Positions 46,816 to 58,660 of a stretch of 64,000 bases of DNA are shown here, piece by piece. Within the stretch, counting starts at the first letter, position 1. Each line of letters opens with the position of its first letter. The stretch is from Tricholomella constricta. Taxonomy: Eukaryota; Basidiomycota; Agaricomycetes; Agaricales; Lyophyllaceae. Below the pieces are notes generated by a model. It saw nothing but the letters and a program-made list of their open reading frames with translations, was not told where the DNA came from and did no database searches. A program made the translations under genes and the position numbers. The stretch is from assembly GCA_013368375.1 (NCBI GenBank), contig JAACJP010000039.1:310001-374000 (forward strand), written 5' to 3'.

Positions 46816-47960
46816 ATGTCGTCCATGACCAACCATACGGCACACTCAGAACGCCCTGAACGAAGCCGTAACGCAAAAGCCCAAGCACGGCATCGCGCAA
46901 AAAGAAAAGCCTACATCGAGCAGGTTCGCATCTCGTCTTCTTCGTTTATTGTCAGTTCCTCTTAACTTACGCAGAACGCACTCCTCTGCAGTTGGAACAA
47001 ACCGTGACCAAGCTCCAGACAGCTCTAGGCTTTACACCTGAGGAGGTTGCGGCACTTCCACCGCCCCTTGCACGGATTCGAGAGCTAGAACAAGAAAACG
47101 GTCGGTTGGAAAAGGATAACGATGACCTGCGGCGAATGCTATCTGAATGTGGTGCACGCGTGGAGTTGCCTCGCCGAAACTCTGTCCCCGCATTTCAGGA
47201 TGTGCGCGTTTCTGATCGTGAATACAAGAGGAAAAAATCAAGCGGAGACATGGAAGAAGCCTACATGGTAAATCTGTCTCCTACATGTTCATGCACTGGC
47301 TCCAGCTTAATATGCATTAAAACTAGAGCCCAAGCGACACACCTCCTCAGGGTGATGCCGCTCGTCCACCGCCTCTTACTATCCCTCAGCCTATTCACCA
47401 TCCTTATTCGTATACGCACTCGAACGCACACAGTCTTTCAGGACCATCGTCCGTGTTCAACCTCCATGCTCCCACTTTTCAGATGCCAAATACTCCGTCA
47501 GGGTCTAGCGCCACATCGAGTCCCCCATTTTCGGCGAGTGTCATTTTATTTACACCAACGCTACTTGGTAGCACGAACGGTTGCGAGAGCTTTGTCGGAT
47601 CCTAGTAACGCTCCATTTCATTTAGCCCGCCATGCAAGAGCCTTTGCACTCACCCGCGAATCACCGGCCACCTTCCATGCCAGGTTCTCAGAGTCTGTCA
47701 AGCTATCCCGCACGCCCCAATCATTACGGAAGTGTCAAGGTCGAGGACGAACATTACATTGTAAGCTTGTATATATTTTGCGCTGCTTCATCAACCACCT
47801 CACACCACGCAAGTCATCGCACCATCAGCAGAACGAACATTATTCGTTACCTCCGCCGACTGACTCGTATACTCACAACGCCGGTCACCACGTCTCCGGG
47901 CATGGGATGGAAAACCAATGGCATGGTTATTCGTCGGAGCGCGGTCACCTGCATCGGTAG
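46816..47960 (+). CDS. bZIP transcription factor
   Basis: Exon 1 (46816-46923) reads MSSMTNHTAHSERPERSRNAK and carries the basic region NAKAQARHRAKRKAYIEQ with the N-x7-R signature. After a 68-nt intron, exon 2 (46992-47267) continues the zipper (LEQTVTKLQTALG ... LEQENGRLEKDNDDLRRML). Exon 3 begins at 47351 (GDAARPPLTIPQPIHHP) and is Ser/Pro/His-rich. Later exons give MQEPLHSPANHRPPSMPG and EHYSLPPPTDSYTHNAGHH, ending at 47960. The factor should dimerise and bind DNA in the nucleus; targets are unknown. The fine structure between 47525 and 47640 is uncertain. Confidence 0.8.
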
Positions 47961-48525
47961 TGTCCATTCCTTTCTGTCACCACTAACATTTAGAATATAC
48001 CCTACATTCCTGCTTTCATCATATGTTGATTACTTTGGCCTAGAAATTTTCGGTTTATTCTGGGGCATGCGAAATGACAGTCGACTGGAGCAGTCGTACA
48101 TGCATGCACACTTGTCACTCTGCTATACAATTCAAATGGTTCAGAAGGCTAATTGGACGTGAGACACAGAAGCTACCCTTCCGGCTAGATTCCAACCTTC
48201 AGATCGACTCCGTCTAACGGCATGGGCTGGTGATGATTCCCGGAACGATATTTCGAAAGAGGCCACTAATTGACCGGCGTGCCGTACATGGCCACGTTCG
48301 CAAGTGCCACTCACTGGCCCATACCACGCGATTTCCGCGTTTAATAAGACTGGCCGCATGTCTTTTGTCTCGAGTGGCTCTGGCTCTGGCCATGGCCATG
48401 GCCAACGCGGCCTCCATTGTTCGTAAAGTGATATAACGTTCAATTTTATAGTCGCTCATGACCTGCATCCAACTCTCATTCACCTCGACCTTTCCCAAAC
48501 GCGCTTTTATCTATATTCGCCCCCA
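47961..48525. other. Intergenic, nothing recognised
   Basis: About 560 bp between the bZIP stop and the next ATG. It holds the 3' UTR and a promoter; a GGCCATGGCC-type repeat lies near 48390. Confidence 0.4.
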
Positions 48526-50106
48526 ATGCCTTCGCGAACGGACAAGAATACCGCCGCTGCCCATGACTCGGGTACAACAAAGCTGACGGATATCGTCAAA
48601 GACAACAAGATCGCACTCATAGGAGATACATTAGATTTCGAAAGTAAGTGTTTTTTGCTGTGCCTCCTCGTTCGATTTCATGAATAGCTTCCAGCGCTAG
48701 GGATCTACGACCTACAAGGCACAACAATAAAGCCAAGCAGCATTACCGGGGCGATCGACACAGAGGCCGTGTTTTATCATGTATGGGCGGCAGTGAAACA
48801 GACCCTTGACGAACGGTATCTGCCAAAAGCATTATCGGTCGATAATATCCGATGCTCAACAGGTCATTAGTGTCAGCCGTCGAATTCCTAACAGCAAGCT
48901 GGTGAAAGCGTCACTGGAACGATTCGTGCGTGTCCTCATGACCGTCCTCTCCTCCATCACATCACGGTGACACCCGCGACAGATGTTTGAACTAGGAAAC
49001 GTTATCATGAATCGAGTGGACGGACCCCATTTTACCTTCATAGATCCGCGTAAACACAATGACGCGGCGTCTATTGTAAGGACGGCCCAGCGCATGGTAT
49101 CCCTATTCGAGGACAAAGATGTCTGCAGAGCGAAGGTCGTCATTAGCGTGCGCTTTTTCGGTTTCCCATCCTGCTGCCATGCAAGATTTTAATACAAGCG
49201 TATAGATCCCAGCCACGATGGAAGGATTGCGAGCTGCCCAGGTGCTTGAAAGCGAACACGGAATTCATACAAACCTTTATTTAGTCTCTGGCCTTCTCCA
49301 TGCCGCGGCATGTGGAGAAGCAGGCGCTACAACGATAACCATTCCTGTTGGCCGAGTAAGTAATCAGCATTTTGATGCTCACGAAACCTAATTACAATGC
49401 GCATAACAGTTGCTCAATTGGTATGAGGTGAACCGAAAGGCCACATACCAAGATCTGTCTGCCCACCCAGGAGTAGAAACCATTCAGTCCACGCTGGAGT
49501 ACTTCAAGCTTCACGGAATCAAGTCCAAACTCGTTGGATCAGAATTTCGTTCAGTTGAGTCAAGTGACTGACTTGACAATGGAAGCCCGAATCGCTTTTC
49601 GCTGACATGACATTACCGACCCGATCTAGTTATCGGAGATTGGGCCTCTCTCCGGATTCGACGCCATCTGTGTTTCGAAAGATCAGGCCGACGGTCTGCG
49701 AGGGTGTCAGTTTTCGACATCCACGCTGGTTCCCTCATCTTCGGCCCGCTTGCGAGCGCGGCAGGCACAGTACCCCACGGCACTTCTCTCGACCAGGACG
49801 GGGTTCATGGAGGCCATGTCCGCAAAGACACGGGGCATGGTCACCGCGACGCTCTTTGTCCCACTTGGTGAAATGAAGGCGCACATGGACGGGCTCGAAG
49901 AAATTGTCGCGAGGGAGGTGGCCAGGCAGTTTGAATTGACGACCCTGGATTTGAGAACACTGTACGGATTGTCCCCCAAGAGCCACAAAAGCAGGAAAAC
50001 ACTGGCCAATCGGGAGCACAGCCAGTTGCGGTCCAAGCGGAGTCTTTCTAGCGACCTTGGGCTCGAGGAAACTTGCTTGAAGCAAGACATAGATGACGTA
50101 TTTTAA
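48526..50106 (+). CDS. Transaldolase-fold protein lacking catalytic residues
   Basis: The protein aligns end to end with transaldolase: DNKIALIGDTLDFE, GIYDLQGTTIKPSSI, HNDAASIVRTAQRMVSLFED, IPATMEGLRAAQVLESEHGIHTNLYLVSGLLHAA, GATTITIPVGRLLNWYE and TYQDLSAHPGVETI. The Schiff-base lysine of the IK-[IL]-[PA]-[AS]-T motif is Ser here (VVIS-IPAT), and the Asn of TTNPS is Lys (TIKPS). The Glu of the STEVD segment also appears changed. The Asp in GDTLD is kept. About eight short introns are present; the Ser sits at an exon end (GTGCGC donor, acceptor at about 49206). The C-terminal 100 residues (MSAKTRGMVTATLF...) are basic and unlike the enzyme. Probably not an active transaldolase. Confidence 0.75.
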
Positions 50107-51333
50107 GCCATAGATGTTAAACTAATTGGAACAATGTATAATGATGCGCGACCTCGTCAGGAAACATGGACGAGATGAGTGAGCAGAGACATATACCGAG
50201 TTTCCAGGAGTTTGTTCCAGATCTCATCGCTACGTGCACGGAAATCACCTCGTGGAACGATGGTGGGAAAACCAACACAGTCGACTCTAAGAATAAATTC
50301 ATCGGAAGATAGTGCCGATGTCGTTAAAGCCAGCGAAGGAGCAGGGAAGACGGAGAACACCTTGATAACACAATTTAAACCCACAACAAGAGGCCCACCC
50401 CTGGCGGAAGGATAACGCCAGACAGGAAGGGGAGAAATTTCCCCAAAGAGTCCCAGAGTTTCGGATGTTCCTTACGCCGCGGAGTCTAAGGTCACACTAG
50501 CTCGGAGACTGTGCGCTCCCCGAACAGGGCTTGCCACGAGTGAGGCCCATACACGATGATATAATCGCACGGATCACCGGTCAATCGCGCAGCCCTAACT
50601 ATGTAGGCCCCTCATTTCGTTCGGACAAGCCCGGGGTGTGATCCCGGCGATCAGCAGGATGTGGAGGCAGTACAGGGATGGGAGAACGCATGGATCGCGA
50701 TGCGCAGACACGCACATGTCGCGCCCCTAGCCCTGTCGGCCGCGTCGAAAAATAGAAACCGGGCCAGTGGGCGAGAACCAATGGAAGGAATACTTGGTGT
50801 AGCAGAGCTCAGGAGACAGACACGCAGGATTCAGAGAACCGAGTGTCTAGCCATATAAGGCAGAGGCTGCCAGACAAACCACGCAGCCTTATCTGTCCAA
50901 TTAGAAAAAACCAGCACAACAGTGGAGTCGCGCCATTCGGTGCAGCGGATTAACCTTGCATTAATCTCCACTGTGCGCGCAAATGATGATGTTTTTTGGG
51001 AGATGGGGGACAGCTGTCATGGAAGGGGGCGAGCACCCAGCAACCGTCAGGTCGGCCATCGTTTGGGTCGACCGACCCAATTCCTCCGGGCGCCATGTCA
51101 AGGTAAGCTTCTCTTTACTTCTCAGGGTCGCCGGACTCGCCAATAGGTGATAGTTTCCCAGCGTCTTTTTACCTTGAGCCTTACCAGGTTCCGTCGGACT
51201 AAGAAGTGGGATGGTGGATGTAGCACAGGAGAGCGCTGCGGGCGACGACGTGGACGTGGCTTGACAGGTTGAGGCCCTCATCAAAAATTATCGGAGTTCC
51301 GATCACTTGCTCTCTCTCACTCGTGCGGCGATC
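50107..51333. other. Intergenic, nothing convincing
   Basis: About 1.2 kb between two plus-strand genes. Open frames on both strands (for example 50179-50415 +, 51284-50961 -) show no family motifs or splice support. Confidence 0.4.
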
Positions 51334-52534
51334 ATGAGCGTCCGCCTCACATCTGCGCAGGATTATGCCTCTCTGCTGGACAGATACGATACATGGATGT
51401 TCGACTGTGATGGCGTGCTGTGGCACGGGGATCGCTTGATCGATGGAGTTGTGGAGGTCCTGGGAATGCTGCGGCGTAAAAGTGAATGAATGCACATTGG
51501 TCTGTCTGTCTATCCTTATTGATTATAATTTGCCTGCTATCAGATAAGAAAATACTGTTCGTAACCAACAACGCCACGAAATCCAGGAAGAGCTACAAGG
51601 GCAAATTTGACCAGCTGGGGGTAGAGGCGCATGTGGTGAGTTGTGATGATTGCTGGCTACTGGATGCCACTAAAAGCGTTCAAAGGACGAAATATATGGC
51701 TCGGCATATGCAGCGGCAGTGTACCTCTCTACTGTTATAAAACTGCCTAAAGAGAAGAAGGTCTATGTCATCGGGCAGGCTGGCTTGGAAGAAGAACTGC
51801 ACGAAGAAGGCATCGCTTTTTTGGGTGGCACGGTGCGCGCGCACACGCTCTGTCCAAGCCCGCAAATATGACGTTCTGACAGGAGTTTGATAGGACCCCG
51901 CGGACTGCACGCTCGCCCCCTTCTCCCTTTCCGACTTCACCCTGGATCCCGATGTGGCGGCCGTTGTCTGCGGCCTCGATACCCAGATAAACTATACAAA
52001 GCTCTCAAAGGCCTTCCAGTACCTGACGCGGAACCCCGAGTGTCTGTTCATCGCTACGAACGAAGACAGTACCTATCCGAGTGCAGATGGGTTGTTACCG
52101 GGGGCAGGATCCATCAGCGCGCCGCTGCGATTTGCACTGGGCAAAGACCCCGTATGTACCGGAAAGCCGTCGAGGACAATGTTGGACTGTATCAATGCCA
52201 AGTGAGCGTTTCAATCGAACGCACCTTGGTCCCTGTGTTCTGACAGACTGCCTGCCTATCTACAGAGTTCACTATAACCCCGAGCGAACAATCATGGTCG
52301 GCGACAGGCTGAACACCGATATTCTGTTCGGACAAGGAGGGGGCCTCGCCACACTTCTCGTCTTGACTGGTAAATCGCTCTTCGATGTCGCCCGTCACCT
52401 CCACTAACCTGTCATGACTTTAACTTGTGGCAGGTATCACTTCAGAATCCGATATCACAGGACCCAACGCCTCACCAATCGTCCCAGACTATGTCACGAA
52501 TTCCCTCGCAGACATTTGTGCAGTGACAGAATAA
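51334..52534 (+). CDS. HAD phosphatase, 4-nitrophenylphosphatase/phosphoglycolate phosphatase
   Basis: The enzyme removes phosphate from small metabolites such as 2-phosphoglycolate; yeast Pho13 is the reference. HAD motif I is FDCDGVLW, motif II is [10 protein letters not shown], and motif IV is [10 protein letters not shown]. The C2 cap has [20 protein letters not shown] and [12 protein letters not shown], then the [11 protein letters not shown] segment carrying motif III lysine. Exons are joined across introns at about 51477-51541, 51633-51688, 51830-51893, 52201-52264 and 52367-52434. The start [18 protein letters not shown] is typical. About 300 residues; cytosolic. No defects seen. Confidence 0.9.
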
Positions 52535-52646
52535 TTTAGACATGCAGGGCCCCTCCCCTGAACACGGATCTAGAATAATGGGCATAGAATATATTTAGAT
52601 GGATGTACACGCGGATTAAGAGGATTTGATGGGTATATTGTAGATC

Positions 52647-53762
52647 TCAGGTATTTTTCTTCGCGGCGTTTAAAGAGTGGACGTGCTCGTCCGCAAGGTA
52701 TCTCGTGACATTGGCTGTCAACGCAAAAAGGGACGCAACGATATACCCCAGTATAGCACCATACGCAGGCGTCAACGGCCATGCCTGATAATCATCCGTC
52801 AGGGAGGTTTAGGCGGTCGGGACCGAGGTACTACGAACCTGCCATGGACGGTCCCAGTCAAGCGCAATGGAGACTATTCCCGCCCAGCACCCTAGGGCAG
52901 TTCCTATTGCAGGATAGACAAAGGCTCTCTCCACGGGCGTCCGTATTCTAGTCCAAAGCGGGGTCAGGAATTGATATGGAAGCCGTGCAGAAAATAAACT
53001 CACGAGAATTCGGCGAAGAGGCGTACCCATGTCATTCGGTTCACGACGGACTGTGTGTCACTAGAGAGCCTAGGGGGACCGAGGGAGTAGGCCGGCGAGA
53101 AGACGACAAGCAGTGAGATGAGAAGCGCCAGGAGGTAAGTCTGCAATACATGGCTGGGAGGTAATCAGAGCGTCGTTCGAGTACATTCGCAACACATAAC
53201 CCCCCTCACCTCGCAAGCGGCGCACCAAACAGAACCAGAACAATGTGTAGCACAAACGACGCAGCGAGCGTCGATACCCAGGCGTTTCTCAAGCTCTAAT
53301 ATTCCCGTAAGAAACTTCACAGTCGCTGCGAAAAAGGACACGACATACTGCGCCGCGCTGCTTATCAGCCGCCGTCTTTTCCAGCTTCTTCTGGTCACCA
53401 GTGCCCTGCAGGGCATATTCAATCCACCAATTCCTCATCCAGCCGCCCCACCAGCCCTGCAGCAGGACTGCGCCCGCACACAAGCAAAGCAGCGTCGAGA
53501 CAGGGCTAATAGTCAGATCCTCCAGGAACGGGTGCTGGGGTCTGTCGCGCGACGTGCGAAGCTCGGGATCGAGCGTAGGTTTTGTGAGCTCGAAGAGGAA
53601 AGTTGTGCGCGGGAGGAACAGGGCGGTGAAGGTGAGGAGGGTGGTGTGCACGCCGACGACGGAGGTGTACCGCGCAAAGGGGAAGAATCCGGTGCTGGAG
53701 CTGGACGCTGGGCTGGCGAGGGCTGGCGAGGCCTTTTGCGTCTTACCTTTGCCCTTTCCCAT
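52647..53762 (-). CDS. GPI11: GPI11/PIG-F, GPI-anchor ethanolamine-phosphate transferase subunit
   Basis: PIG-F is a multi-pass ER protein that stabilises the enzymes adding ethanolamine phosphate to GPI precursors. The minus strand starts MGKGKGKTQKASPALA at 53762. Membrane segments include VVGVHTTLLTFTALFL, VSTLLCLCAGAVLLQGWW, TLAASFVLHIVLVLFGAPL and YLLALLISLLVVFSP. The C-terminal signature is FVYPAIGTALGCWAGIVSIALDWDRPWQ followed by AWPLTPAYGAILGYIVASL, which is diagnostic. About five introns. The start at 53789 (MEGHLSFAP) is a possible extension. Stop at 52647. Confidence 0.88.
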
Positions 53763-54589
53763 TGGCGCGAAGGAGAGGTGTCCTTCCACGTGCCGACGTG
53801 TTCCGGCGGCAACTCCGGCAACTCAACTGGCTATCTCACTTTCAAATTCTCCCTTGACTTGTACTAGCTCGCCATTGACTTAAGTGATTCCGCAAGGCTG
53901 TTGGGTTTACTGACGATCTTGAAATTGCTCTCTACGAGACCATAAACTAGCAACCCTCGCGGTACTCAAGCAGAATCACTTAGTCGCCCATCGTCGCGTC
54001 TCGTTCTCTCCGGATCCGATCGAGTCGTCGACAACCACGCTCAGTTATCTCAGCAGGCCCTTGAACATTATCAGCGCCCAACTCTTGACCTGAACTGGAT
54101 CTTGGCATGCTATACTTATACATATGACGATTCTGCCGTCCTGACTCCGGCATACACAAAGACTTGCACAGTGATGTGCGATGCCCGAAGTCGTCGTCAG
54201 ACGCCAGACGGCAAATTCCACGATCTGACTGGCAAGTCGGGCTACGCGCTCCATGGCCGCTCAAATCTCAAACGTCATCACAATGTGTCAACACCGATCT
54301 TGATCAGCACCATCTCAACGACGCCATTTTCTTCCCGCCGGTAACGCTTCATCAGAACTCAAGTGCTGCTAAAATTACTATCTGCCCAGCGCCTCCTTGG
54401 AAGGTCCCGGATACCCTCGATCGCATGATACATAGTTGAAGCTCTTTCATCGGATTCATGTGCATCCCCATGCAGTTTATGTTATACCGACGAGGGTGGC
54501 GCACGAGGGCTCTCGGACTCTTTTTTATAAAACATTGCCTCAGAGAGCGACGACAACGCTGCCCCCGGCCCCGTAGATTTCGCGCTGCG
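53763..54589. other. Intergenic, nothing recognised
   Basis: About 830 bp upstream of GPI11. Short frames only (such as 54102-54344 +), without known motifs. Confidence 0.4.
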
Positions 54590-55160
54590 GTTCACGTTTG
54601 AATTGAGGCTCCCGGCCTGGGACGGGACTGTAACCTTCTACCCGGATGGTGAACGTCCGCCGCACCAAAGGTGCGAGCCCTGGAAGTTCCCGGATACTCC
54701 GTCAAGTCAAAGCAAAGTGTATTTCGGACACGTGTCCCTGTTGCCAATTTTGAAGCCTTGAGGCTCCTGAGGCACGGCACCAGGACGGCTCAAGCATTGC
54801 GCATTTGGTCTCGTTGTCAAGATGTTTCATTCCGTCCTCATCGTAGACTACGCACGGAGAAGAGCGAGTATTTGTTGCCGGAAGAATATATGATGGACAA
54901 ACAGTGGTATGAGCTCCACAGGCCGCTGGGAGGGAGGCAAGGAATCTGCTATTCAATTTGGACTCAGAAGTGGTCCCACTGGGGCATACGTAGCGACATA
55001 TGCTCCTCGGCATGAACCATCAGGACCTCCAAGTGAGGGTCAGATACCGAGACGAGGAGACGATGTCGAGTTCGTTGACAAATTGGCACACTTTCAGAGA
55101 CCCACATCTCGCCGAGATCGTCATCGTTTCAGACTGTTCAAATTCAAAGCATAGGCCTAG
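54590..55160 (+). other. Coding-like segments of an unidentified gene or relic
   Basis: Plus-strand frames here look coding-like: FALRFTFELRLPAWDGTVTFYPDGE, and further on GTPTGAYVATYA-type text in the frame starting MSSTGRWEGGKES. They lie in different frames and I could not find a start or convincing introns to join them. It may be a decayed gene. Confidence 0.25.
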
Positions 55161-55628
55161 TGCAAATTCCCGTTCACCGCGACGCGTCGAGCGCACGTGA
55201 CCCCTTTAATTTTTTCCCCTTCGGAAACAGCCGAAGCAACTGCTCAGTTTGTGCAAGCCACCCGATCTGAGGTTTTGACCACGCATCCCTCGGCACCGGT
55301 ATCGACATCCTCAAGAAACAGAAAGGTACGGCGAATTTTGGTTTATACCCTGGTGTTTTATCTGAACGGTTTGTTATTTTACGCAGGCCCCATAAACCCG
55401 GTCAAAAAGTGAGTAGAGTTCGCGATTCTTCTGTAGGAGGAGGGACTTGGGTGGGAGGGGGGGGGATTTCGGGGTTGGGCATGTTATGGCTGGAATCCCC
55501 GCGGCATCAGGAAAGCGAGGAGTTGGGATTATAGAGAAGGAAACCACGACGGCGGACATGTGCTGTGCTGGGGTTGTATAGAGAATCTCTACTTACCTGA
55601 TCTTCCGCAGATCCCGACACAGCAAGCC
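55161..55628 (+). promoter_or_regulatory. Promoter and probable 5' UTR intron of eL34
   Basis: A GTGAGT donor at about 55409 and a CTTCCGCAG acceptor at about 55612 frame a roughly 200-nt stretch just before the eL34 ATG. Introns in the leader are common in fungal ribosomal protein genes. The boundaries are inferred. Confidence 0.35.
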
Positions 55629-56129
55629 ATGGCCCAACGTGTGACCCTCCGCAAGCGCCAGCCGTACAACACCACTTCGAACCGGCGGCGCATGATCAAG
55701 ACGCCCGGCGGAAAGCTCGTCTATCACCACATCCAAAAACCAGCCACAGCTCCCAAGTGCGGCGACTGTGGCATCGGCCTTCCTGGCGTGCGTCCCTTCC
55801 CCCCCCCCCCCCCTCCCTCGTGTAGTTGTAAGGTGGTGTCCTGATTCCTGATTGCGTGCGCACTCGTAGATCGTGGCGCTCCGCCCGCGCCAGTACGCCC
55901 GCGTCTCAAAGACTCAAAAGACCGTGCGCCGCGCGTACGGCGGATCGAGGTGTGGTGACTGCGTCAAGTCCCGGTGCGTCCCCCCCTTCCCCTCCTGTCC
56001 CTCCCCCGTCCTGTCCTCCCCGTTTTGGCGCTGACACATCCCCCCAGCATCCTCCGGGCGTTCCTCGTCGAAGAAGCCAAGATCGTCAAGAAGGTGATCA
56101 AGTCCCAGGCCGCCGCTGCACGGAAGTAG
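55629..56129 (+). CDS. RPL34: 60S ribosomal protein eL34
   Basis: The protein belongs to the large ribosomal subunit. Exon 1 reads MAQRVTLRKRQPYNTTSNRRR and KCGDCGIGLPG; exon 2, after a C-rich intron (55790-55868), reads IVALRPRQYARVSKTQKTV and SRCGDCVKS; exon 3 (from about 56047) reads SILRAFLVEEAKIVKKVIKSQ. Four cysteines in two CGDC pairs form the zinc site. The full length, about 113 residues, is normal. The stop at 56129 is followed by a convergent gene. Confidence 0.93.
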
Positions 56130-56792
56130 GTTATAGGTTAGGTTGATTGCCGGGGGGAGACGAGACGGGGAGGGATATATGTTACACACACACAGACACA
56201 CGCGCGCGCATGCATACTCCTTTTTTTTTTTTTTGTGGCCTGCTCGCCTCAATTATTATGACGCCATGCTCTCGCGACCGCCCCCCCTGGGCCTTCACGC
56301 ACCGTCCTCCAACCACCAACCCCGTCCACATGTGCAATATATGTATTGAGGCGAGGGCCGTTGGGGCTTCAAGGCAGTGGTATCTTTCTTTGTTCTTGGT
56401 GCATGGCGGGAGAGGTCGGTGTGTCCGCTCGTCCGCGCCCTGTGGGCGTTTGTCAAGGTGCGGTGCGCTGCGCGGCATCGTATCGAACATATGACCGTCC
56501 GTGCGCGTGAAGGCGCGGCTTTTTGAGCCCTTGAATTAATTGCTGCTGCTCGAGCCCAGACCGTAACATCACCACAAGGTAATCGACGCGAAGCCACCTC
56601 AACAAGAAAGCAAAAAAACAAAGGAAAGAAAGAGAGAGTACACATTATCTCATATACTTGTTATTAAGAGAAAGATACAGCAACAGCACACAGCGAAAAA
56701 AGTCCTTCTAGTCCAAAATTATACAGTACGTGCATACGCGAGTCGTTAAGTAAAGCACACTCCTTCACTCCTCCGCACCCAGCACCTATCAC
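56130..56792. other. Convergent 3' flanks
   Basis: About 660 bp between two stop codons facing each other. It contains a CA/CG dinucleotide run near 56186-56210 and a T-run at 56220-56234. No gene is visible. Confidence 0.45.
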
Positions 56793-58482
56793 CTAGCGGA
56801 ACGTCTCCGGACCACCAGGGAACGGCCGACTCGTCACATCCCTCTCCAAATCCTCATCCCCCCTCCCCCCTCCACGCGGCCCCCCAAAATCAGAATCAAC
56901 GAACGGGTCCGAATCCTTCGCGTCCCCATCCCCAGTCCCGCCCTTCACGTCCTCCATCCCGCGCCCCGTATACCCCGGCGGCTTCCCCTCGTACGGCGGG
57001 ACGAACGCCTCGTCCTGCCCCTGCCCCTGCCCTTGCCCTTGCCCCTGCCCATACCCATACGCGTGCGGAGGCGGCTGCCCGGTGTATGCGTACGCGTAGG
57101 GAAGGTCGGGGAGGGACGAGCCGTAGGGCGTGGTATAAGGCGGGTTGTAGTGCGCGCCGCCGCCGAAGCCCGTGCCCATGCCCATGCCCATGCCCATGCG
57201 GGCCTGGGCGGAGGGGGCGCGGCGGGAGGCGTTGGCTGCGCTTGTGGGGTCCAGGAGCTGGCGGTGGTATGCTAGGGCGAGGGTTGTGAAGAGGGAGGCG
57301 AGGACTGTGCGTGTGTTTTCGTCAGAGCGTGTGTGTAAGGGTGAGGGTGGGAGGGGAGAAAGGGGAGGAGGGGACGTACGGGTTAGGATGAGGAAGGCGA
57401 TGATCTCGGACCAGGAGTTGCGCTCCCATGATCTTCGACACCCTGTGTGGAGGAGAAGAGTGAGCGTCAGCAACAGCAACAGCGACAGTAAAAGAGAGGG
57501 GGGGGGACGTACAGAGGGCAGCTTCGGATGCGCTGAGCACGTCGGCTTTGATGGGGCCCCAGAATCCGTACTGCAAAGGAGGTCAATGGAGGAGTGAGGT
57601 ACGGGGTGGCTGACGCACGTAGACGACGCGTCCGCCCGTCGTGAGGGTCGTGCATTCTGTGATGATATCGTTCTGGAGGGAAAGAGGTGTGTATATATCA
57701 CAAGAGTCTGATGGGACGACCACGCACCTTCCAGACAAAGTGGGTGACGACGCGGGTCAAGCCTGAGCCGATGATGATGAGGGTCGCGAAAGCGGCGAGG
57801 ATGGTGTATAAGCGGACGAGGCCCGCGCGTTGCTGCAAGGAAGCCCGCGATCAGAGACGCACAGGTAAGAGAGAGGTAGAACGCACTGTAGCAGCGCTAT
57901 ACATTCCGAAAAGCTGGCGTGGCCGGCGGGTGAGCGGATCGTGTACAAGAGCTCACAATGGGTGCTTACTCCGATGACGAACACGGCCATGTACATTGCG
58001 CCCAGCGCAACGGACAAGTTGGCGATTTTAGATGTGCTTTCTGTGTGGTTGATCCAGGGTTGGTTTGGAGACGATAAGATACTCAGGGAAAGGGAAACGC
58101 ACGATCTCTTTCAATGCCGAAGCTCCTGAACCAGCCAATCTAGATTGACAAAGTGAGGACGGGAGAGGGGGTGAGAAAAGGGGTCGGGGATGCGTACACC
58201 GCTAAAAGAACGGGATTAGATTAGGTCATAGAAAGGCGAACGTGACGCACGAGAAGAGGCTCCATAGTGCGCCGAGAAAGGCAGCTGTAGTTGGAGGTGA
58301 GGAGGGGCCAAGTGGGCTGTTGAAGGGTGCAACGGACTTGTTATTACAATAGGCCTTAGATTACGCCTGTATACGCGGGTAACGAAAGCGTATGAGGGTG
58401 GTGCGCCTGCAAAGAGATGGTCAGCACGAGCTGGGAGCAATAACTGGAACTGACCTTGCGGCGGGGGCGGTCTTGTGTCCAT
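56793..58482 (-). CDS. Tetraspan membrane protein with GM/GQ-repeat tail
   Basis: The ATG at 58482 starts MDTRPPPPQ, joined to GAPPSYAFVTRVY. Hydrophobic exons follow: FLGALWSLF, NLSVALGAMYMAVFVIG, LVRLYTILAAFATLIIIGSGLTRVVTHFVWK, VVYVYGFWGPI, then SWSEIIAFLILT and VLASLFTTLALAYHRQLLDP. That makes four membrane helices with an extracytoplasmic loop between helices 3 and 4. The tail has GMGMGMGTGFGGG, AYAYTGQPPPHAYGYG, a GQGQGQGQGQ run and an acidic end, stopping at 56793. About seven introns. The gene at 58661-60133 on the other strand has the same plan and shares the promoter. Function unknown; possibly a cortical membrane protein. Confidence 0.7.
57014..57060. repeat. Hexanucleotide repeat coding GQ
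   Basis: Tandem CCCCTG/CCCTTG units on the plus strand encode the GQGQGQ run of the minus-strand protein. Length variation is likely between strains. Confidence 0.7.
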
Positions 58483-58660
58483 GGGGTGGTGGTGGTGGTG
58501 GTGAGTGGTGAGGATGGTGGAGACAACAAGTGCAGGTCTAATACTGCGCGTGGCTGTGTTTATACTTGGCAGTCGCTATGCGGTCCACCTGGACGCCGAC
58601 GACGCCGCGCCACCCTAAATATGCGCGATCACGGTTTCCGTCTCCTTGTCCGGTACCACC
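58483..58660. promoter_or_regulatory. Shared divergent promoter
   Basis: Only 178 bp separate the two ATGs of the divergent tetraspan genes, so both promoters must overlap here. A GGT/GGTGGT run lies at 58486-58506. Confidence 0.6.

Noticed and set aside
50179..50415. Possible 78-residue plus-strand gene
   Set aside because: No motif, no start context of note, and it sits in the 3' flank of the transaldolase-like gene.
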